From positions 1-64,000 of the forward strand of contig JANBPT010000059.1 in NCBI GenBank assembly GCA_027575765.1: 64,000 nucleotides of DNA, written 5' to 3'. Positions 19,787 through 34,051 of this stretch are shown here, piece by piece. Origin of the DNA: Tieghemiomyces parasiticus (lineage: Eukaryota > Kickxellomycota > Dimargaritomycetes > Dimargaritales > Dimargaritaceae). The notes beneath the pieces are model-generated. The model made no database searches and had not been told where the DNA came from. It was given only the letters and a program-made list of their open reading frames with translations. The translations under genes were made by a program, and so were the position numbers. Numbering within the stretch: the first letter of the stretch is position 1; each line of letters starts with the position of its first letter.

Positions 19787-22700
19787 GCGACGGGCCAAGA
19801 CGCGTGCGGGTGGCGGGTAACGAGGGGCAACCGTGCACTTGGACAGTCACAAACAGGGGAAGTGGGCGACAGGTTTGGTCACTTCGAACGTCAAGGGCTG
19901 CAAGGCGGTAGGTTGTGCGGATCACAGCTGGAAAGGAAACTGGATACGAAGCGAATGCGGGGTGGGAAATAGGTTAAGCAGTTGAGTCAGGAGATTAAGT
20001 GCCAGTGAGGGGGGAGGTTAGAAACGTCGGTTAAGACGGCAGTCCAGGTAGATTATATGTACACGAGAGGGGTATCGGCTTTACCGCTGGATGAGGCTCC
20101 CACTTCGCCAAGTAGACTTTATGGACTGAACTGCTCGAACGTGTAAAGCCCACCAGGCAACCTCCACAGCCTGGGCCTCATACGTCATAAACTGGTAACG
20201 AATAGGGCCAATGGTTGGCCGGCCAGCTGGCTGCAGACCCGGACCATTCCTACCAGCTGTCGGTTGCGTAGTAGGCTGAAGATCCACCAGCCCTCGTGTG
20301 CGCGTCCCCAGGCCCTCCGGCACGTCCCCCCCCCTGGTCGCACCAACCCTACCCAACGCTCCCTGAATAGAAAGGGCCGGGGAAAGACGGGGCGAGAAGG
20401 ATGAGAGGTGCCATGGAGCCCCCGTGCGACCGCTACCTATTATGGTCACTATCTGCCAATTTACACTGATCGTCCCGCCTATTTCCAATGGTACCCCAAG
20501 CCCAAGCGTCGACTCACCTGACGAAATTATGGCACCAGACATAAGGTACGGGGAGAAGCGCGTAAACCTGGTGGGTCAACGGAATCGAACGACCGCGGGG
20601 CGGGACAGAGGTGCGAAAGGTGATGATATAAACAAAGCCAATCGCCAACCACACAATTCACCACCATTACAATGCAGATGAGGGGCAGAACTCGGGTAAC
20701 CTCGGTATTGGCCAGGAGAGCAAAAATTGTGAAGAACAGTAAGATATAGGGCAAGGTATACCGGTATAGAGTGGCTCAAGTCGGTTATCGACCCGGCTGG
20801 TGGGTTTGTAGCGGTCCACAGGACGAGACAGAGGCGTAAGGTGCGCAGGTAAGTGGCGAATGTCAGAGGGTGCTATAGGTAAGTGGCAACTGATATCCGA
20901 AACGGGCACTGGGGTTTTAGACTAGGCAAGTGAAGACGAGATTTGAGTTTACTGAAACCTTCCCGCCGGCTGAGGCGAAACCACTGTTCTGTGAAGGTAC
21001 AGAAATCAGGTCGTAGGGCCTATAAGCAAACGGCGCCCGTTTCACCGGCCTATGACCACCTGCCTGTGCTGTCCAGTCGACCTCTTCCCTTCGGCGGCGG
21101 AGAGTGTTGTTGCAGTCAGTAGAAGCGGGCGGGCTACGCGCATTCTCAGCCCAACCTTGGTCTGGTGGACAGGCAGGTCATTACGAGTACCTTTCGACGC
21201 AGCGACCGACGTGAAGGCAACGGGTGACACCCCCCAGGCTTCGCCATGGTTACCGACACTCACCTCTGGGCGACAGTTATTCCCATAAAGGTCAGTGGCG
21301 GGGCTAGTGGGATGGGGAGGGACTTGCAAAGTAAGGAAGGGCCGGAGTACGCACGGCCCTGCTACACCCATCGTTCCGCTAATCGTAGTAACTCACATCG
21401 GTCAACCCTAGGGATCACGATGAGTTGTCGTGGCTCACATTCAACTCCCTCACCATCACTACCACGTAATATCTGCTACAACGGTCGCTACGTCAGATAC
21501 CTATAATTTCATTTGGAAACTTTCAACTTTCACACACTATCTCTCTCTCTCTCTCCCTCTCTCTCCTATCCACCCCGTGACCTCAACGGAGAACCAGACG
21601 AATCGCCACTGATCGGAGGGTATAAGTGGGGGAAAATAGAGGGCATTAATAGAGCGGGTCTTGGCCAGCAGATCAGAACGAGTACAGTACGACCCTTCGA
21701 AGTGAGCCGGGGGGGGGGTGGAAACTGAAAGCAGTTCCATATGCAACAGATTTCGCGCTGGCGCCTTGCGGCTCCATGAGAGCCACCCACGCGATGCCCT
21801 CCTCGCTCCATACACTAGCTTCGGTCTGAGATATGGGTGTACAGAATGCTTGAAATAGACAATCAATGGTATATCCGCTACGTGGTTGCAAGCCGTCTCT
21901 TAGCGTGTAAGCCGAACTCATCCAAACAGGCGACACGCCCTGGCCTTATTCCTGGCCCGGAGTTCTCTAAAGGGCAAGTGCCGTTAAGGTGACCGTCGAG
22001 AGGACAGCTGATATGGCCACACCGTCCATTGAAATTGCACACTCTCGCCCACCCCCGCCCCCTTTCCCCTGCTTCGTGCAGGGCAGTCATTGTAGAGGCA
22101 AGGTATAGAAGAGAGAAGACGAGATGGCTAGAGTGCCCACCCCTGACCTGACCGCAGGCAACGACGAGCACGGCCCTGCATGGTGAATTGTCACCCGACA
22201 CACTCAAAGGCATCGCTCACTACCTATTCTACAGCCAGAGGGGCTACCGACGCTGGACTGTAGTTTAGGATTGCCGTGGGCCAAGGGCCACCAATGGTAG
22301 CTATGCGCCGCCGGCTTGATCCACATGGCCAATTACCAACCATGGAATTCGATAGGACTGGTAAGAGAAGTGTCAGAAACAACCATGCGCTAAGCTACGT
22401 GGGCTTTAGCATCGGCAATCTTCGATCGCTTGGTGATCTGTGAATCCAGGTGTCGTGTCGAGGGACGTGACGTGGCAGATCCATCCGACACGAAAAGAGA
22501 GCGGGCGACGTGAACGAGGTCATGTCCAGGTAACGTCCGCACACGGAGGGTAGACTGACGAGCAGCGGGGTCCGTTAACAAGTCACTATGGCACTGTGTA
22601 CCCCACTTTCCACAATCCACCGCGCAAGCGGGTTACAGGCCGAGTACACCATCGAAAAACCATGACGTTCTAATGAAGATTGGCGACGAGCGTCATTCTC

Positions 22701-25700
22701 AACGGAGGCGATCGTAAAGAACACTGTGCTGGATCCAAGGATCAATTATTACTATGTTTCCTTCAGTTGACTGGCAAAGAAAACAAACTCACGCAAATAC
22801 ACACACTCACGCTGGCAGAGATATCGACGGTTCTCACACCTAGGTGAGGTATGTTGGCGCGGTCCGGGTAACTTTTATTATCTGGATCGCCGAATAAGGA
22901 CGAGAAAATGTAAAGCGATAGACACCGTACACCAAAGACCAATGCCTACAAAGGAGTGGGCGGGTCAATACCGACGGGAAGGAATGCTGGTTTTTGAGAG
23001 AGGTGGTGCTTGCCGGGAGGAATATAGACGGATTCGGATTATGCATGGCAGTGAACTAGAGCACTACCCGGGTGGTGGTAGAGATGCAGAGGTGTAGAGC
23101 GGGTAAGAAGAAAAAAAGAGAGAATAGAACACGGTAGGGTGCGGTCGTGGATGGTAGCAGTCGGGCGGCCGGTTAAATATGATGACACGAACCGGGAAAA
23201 TGAGGAAAACAGGCAGCACGAAGCGGTAATATCGAGCTGAAGATAGAGGAGGAGTAGGGGGAGGGCAGTAGTCGTGAGGATGTGGGGGGGGGGCGAAACG
23301 GTATGATGCAGAAAACGTAAAGAAATAGCGAGAGAAGCGGTGCAGTATGAGGTGAAGAAAAGGGTAGGTCTATTCACAGTCCCGTCTAGGTGCCATTACG
23401 GCGACGCAGAGCGGGGAAAAGGTTGAATTGACGACAGGATATCCTTTCGGTGGGCCGGTCGCAATGCGCGGAGTTTATCGGCGATCGATCCTCGATTTAA
23501 GGGTGGCCCGGAGGTTTGAACGGAGAGGAGCCTTTCTTGCAGTAGGCACACGCGCAGTCCCGGTCGCAGCCATAGTTGACTAGGGGGGAGGTGGTAGAAA
23601 CGGCGTGGACGGTCATTGCGTCGTAGGGGAGAGGATGAATTGGTAGAAACGAGGCAATGGTGATTGTTTGCGATACACGCCCAAAGCGGAGACGTAGGGA
23701 GGTACAATGAAGGAGGGGTGGCAAGGAATGGATTCGGAAAGAGTGCGTAGGGGAAAAGCACAAGAGGGGAGGGGAAACCCGGTATGGTGAGGAATCAAAT
23801 TTCATGGCCGGGCGACCAGGGGACTTTTATAGCGCCAAGGGGAGGAGAGAAGTCGGCAAAGTCAACACTCGGGCGAGTTAGATCATCCGGTGGACCAGTT
23901 AGAAACTAGGCGTAAGCGGCATGACGGTGGTACAAACTACATGGGTGCAACAGGAAGGTGGGATAAAGGAGCTCGGCCGTTAAGCATCAGGGGCAGGCAG
24001 GGAGGCTGAACCCGGTTCATTCTTGGTGGAGGGTTCTTTTTTTTTCCGGAGGCGGGAGAAGGGAGAGAGTATCGGTCTAGATGAATGTGCAATTTGTGAT
24101 GCGGGCCAAGAGGCAGGCGAGGGCCTCACGGGTGGCTGCCGGGGGGGGGGCAGGGCGGTCACCTTGCCCCTCCCCCTCCACAGTAACGGACGGAGTATAA
24201 CTCTGTATGCGTGGGGGGAGTGGGGTGAATTTTGCGTATATGTACAAGCCGGCGTGCCCGTCAGGCGGCAGTTGCTTCAGCTTCCCTTCATCTAATCGCT
24301 TACTCCCTCTCTTCCTCGTCATCTCTAAGGATCATTCACACTAACCCTTCCCGTCCGCAGGTCCGCCAGAATAAGCCATCGATACGGGCCCTCCTGCCAA
24401 CGAATAGCATGGTGGATAGCGCGGGTTGAGAGGGGGGCAGATATCGCCACACAGAGGCGCAATTCCAGCGGATACAGGCCGACAGGCATCAACAATGTAG
24501 GGGCTGCCGTTGGGCTGGGCTTGCGTGGTCTCAGCCCCCTGCTCTTCTCCAGGAGACTTGGCTGGGGGAATGAACTTGGAGGCCAGCGGTGGCCAAGGGA
24601 ACGTCAGCGATGTGGAAGGGGCAACGTCTTCCTGCACTCCCAAAATCCCGGGTATGCGGCAGGATGCGAGGTCCATTACGTAGACGATAACCATTGAGAA
24701 CAGGTCCGGAGGGGTCCCCGCCAACTCTCTAGACCTAGAAATAACGCCGTCTCAACGAAACGTGCACGCAAGATCAGTCACCGTGGCCTAGCGGTAGTTG
24801 CGAACTACGCTGGGCTGCATTTCCTATCTACAGACCCTAGTGGCGCTAGGGGCCCCCTGGTCGAGATCGAAGTGGCGACGGGTCTAATGGAATATGGCCG
24901 GTGATATGAGTAGGCCACACCCGAGCGATCTTCACCTACTTTGGTATACTGGTGAGAAGGGGTGAGAACTCGACGGTGGCGGGCGGGCTGGTTTACGACA
25001 TCCATCGCCCCAGAAGGATGCGCGCTGACCGTCCCCCCCCTCTCTCTCTCTCTCTCGCTGTTCGTGTACCAGCCAGTTGAGTATCCGTGGCCCGTGGTGA
25101 GTCTGTGGCACTTACAGCGAGGGGCTTTACTTGGCATTCATCGGGCGGCGGCCGTTCCCGGCTACACCGACATCACTGACGGAGGCCGGCGGTCCATTAT
25201 TCCCGCCTCTTTGTCTAGATTTCGCGCCATCTGGCTGATTTAGAAGGTCCAGTTGGCCACCGTCTGCGCCAGTGCAAGCCCCGGCTGAAACAGGTGCAGC
25301 TGGCCCGAGCGCGTGTCTACTCGATGTAAGTTGTATGCTCGGTCCTGTCCAGTTAGAAGGGGGCCGGCAGGTCGCTCAGCCGCCTGCTGGCGATGGTGAT
25401 CAGTGGCAAAATCCCTGACCATGTCGTTCAATCCGTCCTGGGGGCAAGGCTGTACACTGTAGCAATCCGATTGGTCAACTGTCGGGTCCTTTTTGTTTAT
25501 TTCTTATACTCGAGAGACGGCTAGCCCTCCCAGCAGCTCTCGACTACACCCGTACAGCGCATACAGTCGCCACCAACGCCTCTGTCATCCCGTTACCCGT
25601 GTGTGAAAACTGAAGGCGATATATATGCGCATTGCTTGGAAGAAGGCCTGCCCTCATGGACTTAATGGGATACATGGCAGCTGAAGGGAAACGGACGAGG

Positions 25701-28700
25701 GCGCCTCTATTAGGCAGTGCGCTTCTAGGTCGAGTGGCGGTTCCTAGCCTAGAGCCCGATCCAAGCGTCAGGCGCGCGTCAAAGAGGAGCCCGGGGCAAC
25801 GGAAGGGATGCTGCAGCACTTAGCGACTACCACGAGTAATGAGGTCCCATCGCTTAACTGCGTATATTTTTCTTTTCTGGGGATATATATGGTTTCATCT
25901 CGTCTTACCTATGCCCTCTCCTCTGCTCACACTCCGGCGAGAGAGAGAGAAAAAAAAACTGCATACAGCCAACATAATAACATCCACACGCCAGCACAAG
26001 CCGATAGGGCCGCCAAGAACAAAGGGAACGCTCGCAGGCTGAGCGACTGCATGCGGCGTTGTTTATATCCGGGCGGAAGTCCACCGGTCTACTTCGACCG
26101 CATTCGGCATTGATTGAATTGCGTATCTGCTGTGGAGCGCCGGGGCCGCTGGTGTGCGAGCGCAGCATACCGTGCCCTCGCCCAGTTCCGCAGATATTGA
26201 CGACGGGCGGGCTTCGCTCTTGGTTACTGTACAGCCTTGGACGCCTCAGCCCCTTCTGACGGAGCTATGTTGCAGACCAGTGGCCATCGTCGGGCATCAA
26301 CTTGCTTGAATTGTATGCCGGGCGCTCGGATCCCGTCCCCTTGTCATGTCATATTTACCCCTAGCTCTTTGAGTGATATTCCCCACCCGTTCCCCCTTCC
26401 TCTCCTTCTTCTCTTGCATCCATACCCGCGGACCGTGCGCCCTCATCCTTTTCGCCATCCCGGGCTATCCATCGTGGGCCTCGTCAGGTAGCGCAGCGCT
26501 GGGCCGGTTTGTTCGATGGACCAGGGGGGTCATTAACGGCGAACTACGCATCACAAGTCACTTGGTGACCAGTAAAGGAGCGGTTGGGCAAGACGTGTGC
26601 CTCTGCACTGCCCGAGGCAGGGTGATCAATTCGGCCCGCCGGTATCCTGACACATAACGTAGCAAGGGTGAGCGACGTCGCCCTCTTCACCCACACAAGT
26701 AAACTATCCCCACACCAGCGACCAGTCGGACCTGGGGTTTGTTAGGCGGAGCCTCGAGCCGCCCAGCGGGATCCGGGGTCACAGGAATGGGGATTGGCAA
26801 ACTCGAGTGGCGTGGTTATCAGCAAGGCGGCCTAAACCTACACTCCTCCCACTCAATTGGCCCCTACCTAGTATGGTCTGCCCGTCGGATGGGTGGGTGT
26901 CCGGCTACGCCACCCTCTGGTTCACCTGAGGCTCTGCACGGCCCGGCAGCCACCGCCAAGGGCAACCGACAATGTGCCGCCCGTACATCGCCACCAACCC
27001 CACCCTTCATAACCGGCCCGTCCGACGCGGCAACCTGGGCAAGTCCAAGTCACTGGCCATCGGATCCCAGACGTTTATTTACGGAATCATCAGACATCGT
27101 CAGAACAAACTGATAACCCACACTTATCGGCTATGACGAAGCGGGGCGTATGCAAACAGGTTTGCATTTCACCCTGGCCTGAATCCCTTATACCGGTCTG
27201 CATCCCGGGGGGGGGGAGGGCGGTTCCCGGCCGGCAAAGCAACCAACGGACAAAATCACTATCGCTTCTGTCGTGTCACGCCTTTAAACCACAGGCTTGA
27301 CTGCCCTAGTTCCCCCCCCCTTCAAAAGAAGTGTGCCATTCAAGACGGGCATACATGTGCACCGACCGGGCGGACTTCCACAGCGCCCGCATTCTCACTC
27401 CGCCCTCCCAATCAATCCACTCTTCTCTTTTCCCAATACACAAAATGTGACTTGCTTGGCCAGCCAACCAACTCCCCTAGAATTACGGGAGAGGGATTTA
27501 ATGCATCAGCCCCTGCTCTTTGAATCCCAGGACGGGGACATCCTGTGGTGCGGCTTTTGCCATCCACTCCCCAGGCAGCAAATACTGCACAGGGAACCTG
27601 GCTGCACGAAAAGCTGACAGCCGGTCGCCCCTCAAAGGTTGAGCATCTTGAGTTCCATACACCAGCCGAACCTGTCAACCGAGCTTACGTGAATCGGCCG
27701 GGAGAGTTAGGAAGCAGAGGGCCACAAGCTTCACCTGTCTAACGACGGGCCAGACGCGGTGGTTAGAAGTGTCAGGGGTAACAATGTGTCACAAATCGGA
27801 CGGACAGTGGAGGGCGTATCATCGTGTGTTTGGGTCATCCCCCACCTCCACGGCTGGCGGGAAGCTACGATCGCACGTGTGAGCGGCTCTCGTCGACTTA
27901 TATTTCTCAACTGTGAAGGGGGTATCGTCCGCCACCCTACCTTGTACAGCCGGATTTATTCGGCCCTTTATCATTAGTGTCAGGAGACACCAAGCATGGG
28001 TGCCGATGATGGCACCGCTGGCAGACCGGCCCATCTCCTGGTTTGGCTGGAAATCCAAAGCGGGGTAACTCGCGGTCAAGTAAAGCTCATGGGGCCTGGG
28101 ATGGCCATCCAAGCCGATCTGCGTCAAACCATTACATATTCTTCTTCGTATGACCTGTGTAAACCGTATCAGCTCGGTGAATGCCCGCCTATACGCCGAC
28201 CTATCCGATGTGGAACATCCGTCATCCGACTGCAAGGCCAGTGACCGCGTACCCATGTCTGCGCCTGCATACAATTATGGACAGTGACGTGGCTGCCGAT
28301 AGAAAAAGAGCGATTTATTGATGGGCTGGCCGTATAGTTAACCCCATCTCTTTTCGACGTGACAATGTATAACCACGCAAGGAGGACAAGCCCACCCCCC
28401 CTCTCCTACCTATCTATTGTACGTGTTCAAACGGACCGGCGGGGTTTCCGTAATGCCGGTATACGTTGGCCGGTGGATCGGGGCTCGGTGGACGGGTGGT
28501 TAGTATTGGGAAGGCTAATTGGTGGTTGCGCTAGTCTTGGGCCGGGTATTTAGTAGCCAATGGTGACGTGGGGGAGTCTACGTAATTAATAGGGGAGTAG
28601 GTGCCTCCATTCCAACGCACCTATCAACGTAGTCAGGTCGGTTTACCTACGTATCCACTAAAGCTTTATACCCCATTGCTGCGGCAGGCCTTCAGCAGAC

Positions 28701-31700
28701 AATCTGCGGCCGATTCGCTAGACATAGGAAACAATGTCAGCACCACTTCTCCCCCTCCAGACATCACGATACCGGGCCCTCTACCGACTCATCGCTGATA
28801 CCCTTCAATGTCTGATGATCAATGTGAAATAGTCGTAGGGCGAAGAAAAAAATACAGGTTGAGATTGAATTGAGGATTCTCCCCCTTGGTTTCCTTATCC
28901 CTCATTATCACCTTTGCCACTGACCATCGTAAGCGGTAGAAGGCTCCTTCAATCTGCCCTGTGGTGTAGTTTTCAACGCCCGCTATGACTCAGCCCCGAG
29001 TCGGTCGTCGCTGGGACGAGTAGGCGGTGATCCCCCTTTTCCATCGCACTTGTAGCCAAATCGATACAAATGCTACATCGTAGCGGCCCTTCGAAGGATC
29101 CGAGGGCGGGCTTGAACTGTGCTCTTGTAACACGTTTTACACGGATGAATGGCCCAATGTTCATGTTTTAGCTAGCAGGCTGAAATCCATTACCTTATTC
29201 TCGCGCTAGTGATGGCCGACCCGTCAAGGATCGGCGACTTTTAAAACAGTCAGCCTCAGAATAACAGAACGCCTGGCGACCACTGCCGTGCCGTTGGTTA
29301 GTGTAGGCCCCTTTCCAAATCTGGTTAGTACATCAAACGGTGACACCGCACCAGAACGCTTCTGACCTTCAATACAGTAGCTTCCTGAGTGTTGCCTGCC
29401 ATCTGCCAAAGAAGAACAGGAAAAAAAGTCACGACAGTGACAAGGCACGCATGGTCCGGTGGGCAAATGGCAGGCCATGAGAGGAAAGGGGAGGGGGCCG
29501 GATGGGTCACCCACGGTAATAAATCACCTGCCGCGTTGACACGCCAATCGAACCACATGTTCCGGGGATGCCTTGACCTCCCTTCCCACTACCATATCGA
29601 AATGGACGCTTGTTCCGCCCCACTTCCCGGGCGACATTTTATCCTACGTGCCGGATATTGCCCCGCGCGTAGGCAGGCCGGCCTTAAAATCCGGCTACTA
29701 CCACCCAGGTAAGATGCTCATTGCCCGTTGACGTCTGGAAGACAGCTTAACAGTCGACTTGATTGAAGGCGTTACTCAGGGCGTCAGCAGGCAAACACCT
29801 ATTTTTGGCGAGACTTTATTTTTCTCTTCTTTTCTTTTCCAAGTTGGGCAGCACGTTAGGAGCCAGCATCTGGCTGAAGGGTTTGGTGTGAGAAGTAAGC
29901 AAGGAACAGGCAGTGCTTTCGACGTTTCCGAGACCGGTATACAGTCGGCTATGCAAGCCCGCTGAGCCGAATAACCATTATTGAGGTTTCATTGCCCCCA
30001 CTGGCAGCAGTAGACGCAGCCGGAATGTATCGCCTACTCTCACGACAGATCACTGACGCGGGCGGAGGTTGCCGTTCCAGGTTCTCATTATGAAACAGAC
30101 TAATCCATTAATGGCGTTCTCAGCATGACCCGGTCACTGTCCATGTCCAGGTGGCCCGATTAAGATTTTCATTGCAGGCCCGTTACTAGCCAAAAGGTGT
30201 GGTGTTCCTCTCCCCATAGGAAACCTGCCCTTCTATTAAGCTTGAACCCCCCCCCAACGACTACAACGCAACAGGCCGGAAGGTTCTACCGCATGTTTCG
30301 CCCTACGCGCTCGCTTTTCTATCCCCATTATTTAGGCGTCTCAGTGTACCATTTTCCTTTTTATGTTTTCAATATGGTATTTAACGGCACGCCGGCCATG
30401 AAAGAACCGGTTATCGACAATCAAAACAGCAGTTGAATCCTTTTGCCTATATCCCTAGCTCACTCCACACGTTTGATGACCACGGTGGAGGCTACCGCAT
30501 CTATCGTTGGTGATGGTCTATTGGAGTTGCAGCTGTTTGGTCATGGCCCTTGTGAAGCTATAGAGCCCCGATCCGTCGCGAGTTCCTCGACTACGGAGGA
30601 AGGGTTAAGAATACGAGTTTCTCCTGGATCTGTAGTGGTGCTGGACAATGACTGATGTCTAGGGTGGAGCACGTTACCATTCTTCACATAGCGGATGGGC
30701 TCATGGTGGCATTCCGGCCATAGCTTGTCCGCGTTAAAGCCGAAATCCCATGCAAGCGGATGACAAAAGACGGAAGGACATTGGATGAAACATGGCGGCG
30801 GCAATTCTTATTTTTTACATGATCAATGGTTCTAAGCTTTCCAGGTCAACCTTAGGGACAGAATTGACCCCTCCCCTCAATTAAACAATTCTGTAAGGGT
30901 TTAAGCCACAGTGCTATATCTGGACGCGGACTGGAGAGGTAGGTGTCTGATGGTCCAATGCCGAGAGGCCAGCATACCTGATCGCGACTGCCGGGCCGGG
31001 CGTTAAGGTTTCTGCACAGGCGTGTGACTGGTGACTTAAAGACTCTCCCCCCCCACCTCGATTGGACTAGTGGTTAATGAAAGCCAGCGGCCCAAGTCTC
31101 TACAGTTGTGCAACTGATCTGATGATGTAGTATGATAATTATCACAAGCTCAACCTTCATGTAGAGGGACGCTAATCGCTAGCGCAAGGCGCGCCCATAC
31201 CTAGGATCAAGAATGAAACGACTGTATCCCGCCATCGGCGGTACTCGCACTAATTTCTGATCCCAAATCCCCTGCCAGGCGGCACTGCAATGAGGCAGTC
31301 CCCGTATGTTTTGTTTATTAACAAGGGGAATATGTAGCGGTCGCAGGCTCAGCATTCCGTTTGCCGGAAATGGAGGCCGTACTCGGCTGACGGACAATAC
31401 GGCCTAGTGCGCTTAGGCTGCACGATCAGCTGAGAGGTTCCGCCACCCGTGGTGTTCCATCGTTTGGTGTGCAACCTTGGCACTGGCACTGGTGCCGTCC
31501 TGTCAACACCCTCCGAGTGACTGCATAGGAAACGTCGTTTTCCCGGCCTATCCTACGCCTACTGTTGAATATTCCCCAATACAGGCTCGCAACCACCGCC
31601 TCATCGCATTCCGGAACAGCGCCATGTATCGCTACGATGCTGATGGCTGCGGATAGCGACGTGCTTAGTGCGCCGATAAGGGGAGTGGCTGAGGTGCGAC

Positions 31701-34051
31701 GTCGCGAGGCACCGCGCGGTGACTCACTTAACCCTGAAAGAAGACCCTCTTCGAAACCCGTAGCCACGTCCCTCGCAATCAAGTGGGCGTGTGTCATGCA
31801 GGAGCACACGGAATTGGGCATAGCACTGTAGGTCTTTTATGCAAGCCCAGACTGCAATGAACTACGCACACCCCCCCTTGTTCCATGCCGATTGTAGGAA
31901 ACCGTTCCGGATGCAGACTGGCAACGGGAAACCACTTGCAGCCGGGAATCGTCATACCCGATCTAGACCCTCTAGTGGTTATGTGGTGGACGGGATCATG
32001 TGTTTAGGCGGCATCCGACCTCCCCCGGACCTGTAAAGCTTCGCCAGCAGTAGCTGACTTGTTACGATCCCACGCTATACATTGTCAGGATATCCGGTAC
32101 TAACGGGCACTACGGGCGAGCAAAACAAAAAATACACGACTCTGACTCTGTTTCTCAGAAACAACAATCAAGAGCGCCGGTGAACGGGTAAGGAAAGCGA
32201 GGGTTCGGCATGTTGAATCCGAGCGGTCACCGGCCCCCTGATGGTCCATAACAAGGTGACCGCTCTGCCCCCCTCCATCGCCGTTCGTCAGTTCTGCCTG
32301 AGTGGCTCCAATGGACACAGGTGGACCGCTTGTGAAGCGCTAGCAAGGCATGTATGTTGACCTACTGGGTAAGGCAACTGGGGCACCGCAAGGCGCCTTT
32401 GGTGCACAAGGAAAAGGCCGCTCAAACTAGAGCGTGAAGGAGGATCGAGGGGAACGTATCTTCCCAGAGTTGTAGGCAGGAAGTAGTAGGACTCATCATC
32501 TCTCTGTTTCCCAGTAGCGACCGGCCCCCGGGTGCACTATAGCAAACCATGCTGCCGTGCATATCTATTGACCATGGCCTGCAGGTTCTCCCCCCTTCTC
32601 TCGCTCTCTCCTACAGCCCGAGGGCCTCCACCGGGCGACGGTCGGGCACCGAGAGGCCCACTGAAGAGCACCCCGGGCTGGAATGCAGCGAGCCCGCCGG
32701 GCCAGGTTACGTCCTCGTGCCGATGTCGAAAGCAGCCCAATCAGCATGGGTCCACTCACGCGGGTGGCGCAATAGGTGCGGTGCTTACTCGCCAGGAGGG
32801 GGTCCCACGGCCGGTCGGAGGAGTTGCAAGGGAGAATCCCCGACCACGCTCTAGCTACAGCCGTCTCGCGACTCTCCGCCATCCTGCCTTCGCACGGCCG
32901 CTTTTGGACCCCCGGGGGAGATTAAGTGGTGGGGCTGGAGACGCTCTGGTCTATGGCACTGTGGATCAGTGCCGCGAAGAGTTGCCCCCCCAAGGCTGAG
33001 CAAGTCGCACCCGAGCCCTTAGATTGAAGGCTGTCTTGCTGAACGGTTCTGAGAGGTGAACCAGCCCAACTAGCAGGATTAATTCGCTACGCTCTACTGC
33101 CAGTCGGCATGGGCCGCAATGTTGGCCACTGAGTGAGTGCATCGGAAGGTACGTGGATGATGGGAAGATTCGTGCAGGTGGAAGCCGGCAGGTCATGTCG
33201 AGTCAAGCAGCACCTTGCCGCGCCACACTCGGCCGCTTCGCCTTTCGTTGTCTCAGAAGGTGGCAACCGGGGAATCTGTAAATGGGTTGGACGGCTTCCG
33301 AGCCTCAGTTCACTCGCTATCTATGACTCCGTGGGATTACGTGCCTGTTGAAGAGGATGCCCTTAAACACGAACGCTTAGCGCGCAAGAGCCATGTACTG
33401 GCGAGTAGCTGATCCAGACCGAAAAACATGCGAGCTGCAGGAGGGGGGGAAGAAGGGCTCTTTTCCGTATGATTAGGACAATTGTACTTAACACTCGGCT
33501 GGTCTACGTAGCCACGTCGTTCTCCATCTGTCTCACTACCAAAGGGGCCACCGTCGGGGTCCCAGAGTACGATGCAAGTCGGAAATGTGGCAGGGTTTGA
33601 GCCAGATAAGGATATAAACCATGAGCGTGGCAAGTTGCATTGGGCGTGAAATGTGGCAGGATCCGTATAAGGCAGGCGAAAGGGGTTAATCCCTGGCTTT
33701 AACTACATAATGCCCAGCAGCTGGGGCGTCGAGAGGTCCCTAGCCCAGCGGTAGAGCGTGATTCGGTGACCCCTATACCTTGCATAACCAACTCCTGACC
33801 TGCTCAGTTGGGTTGCAGCCGAGTGGAGAGTCATTCGGGGGTGGGGGTGGGTCGGCCACCCTCACCCTGAGGATGCTAGGAGGTCGTGAAGGGTTACTGC
33901 GAACGTAGAGGGCAAAGGTACAACAATTGGAATTCGAAGCGGACTTGGCATCCCACGGTCGCCCGTCCCAGACTACCCTCGCTCTGGCTCGGCTCATTGA
34001 TTAGTCACCCTCCCTCCCCATTTGCACCGCATTCCCTCCCTCCCGTTCAGC
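19787..34051. other. 14-kb stretch with no supported gene
   Basis: No frame exceeds about 180 codons, none carries a recognisable domain, and no in-frame exon chain with good splice sites was found. Composition is balanced to moderately GC-rich, not the AT-rich character of the repeat region at 5-14 kb. Homopolymer runs of G or C are frequent (ten G at 23284, 24141 and 27207; nine C at 27312 and 30247), with CT microsatellites at 21541 and 25041. I saw no tRNA, 5S, U2 or U6 gene and no long direct repeat. The part next to 34052 should hold the promoter of the TMEM19-like gene, and the part next to 19787 that of trehalose phosphorylase. Small multi-exon genes or non-coding RNAs cannot be excluded. 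Confidence 0.5.
21541..21566. repeat. CT microsatellite
   Basis: A run of CT dinucleotides with one CC interruption; a shorter CT run lies at 25041-25056. Confidence 0.85.

Noticed and set aside
20565..20600. Minus-strand GTTCGATTCC with a following CCA, tRNA 3'-end-like
   Set aside because: The T stem has a mismatch and several G-T pairs, and no matching 5' acceptor or A box was found upstream on that strand.
24784..24840. TGGCCTAGCGGTAG, tRNA A-box-like
   Set aside because: No B box and no cloverleaf could be drawn.
33739..33757. TAGCCCAGCGGTAGAGCG, a good tRNA A box
   Set aside because: No B box or acceptor pairing follows within tRNA distance.
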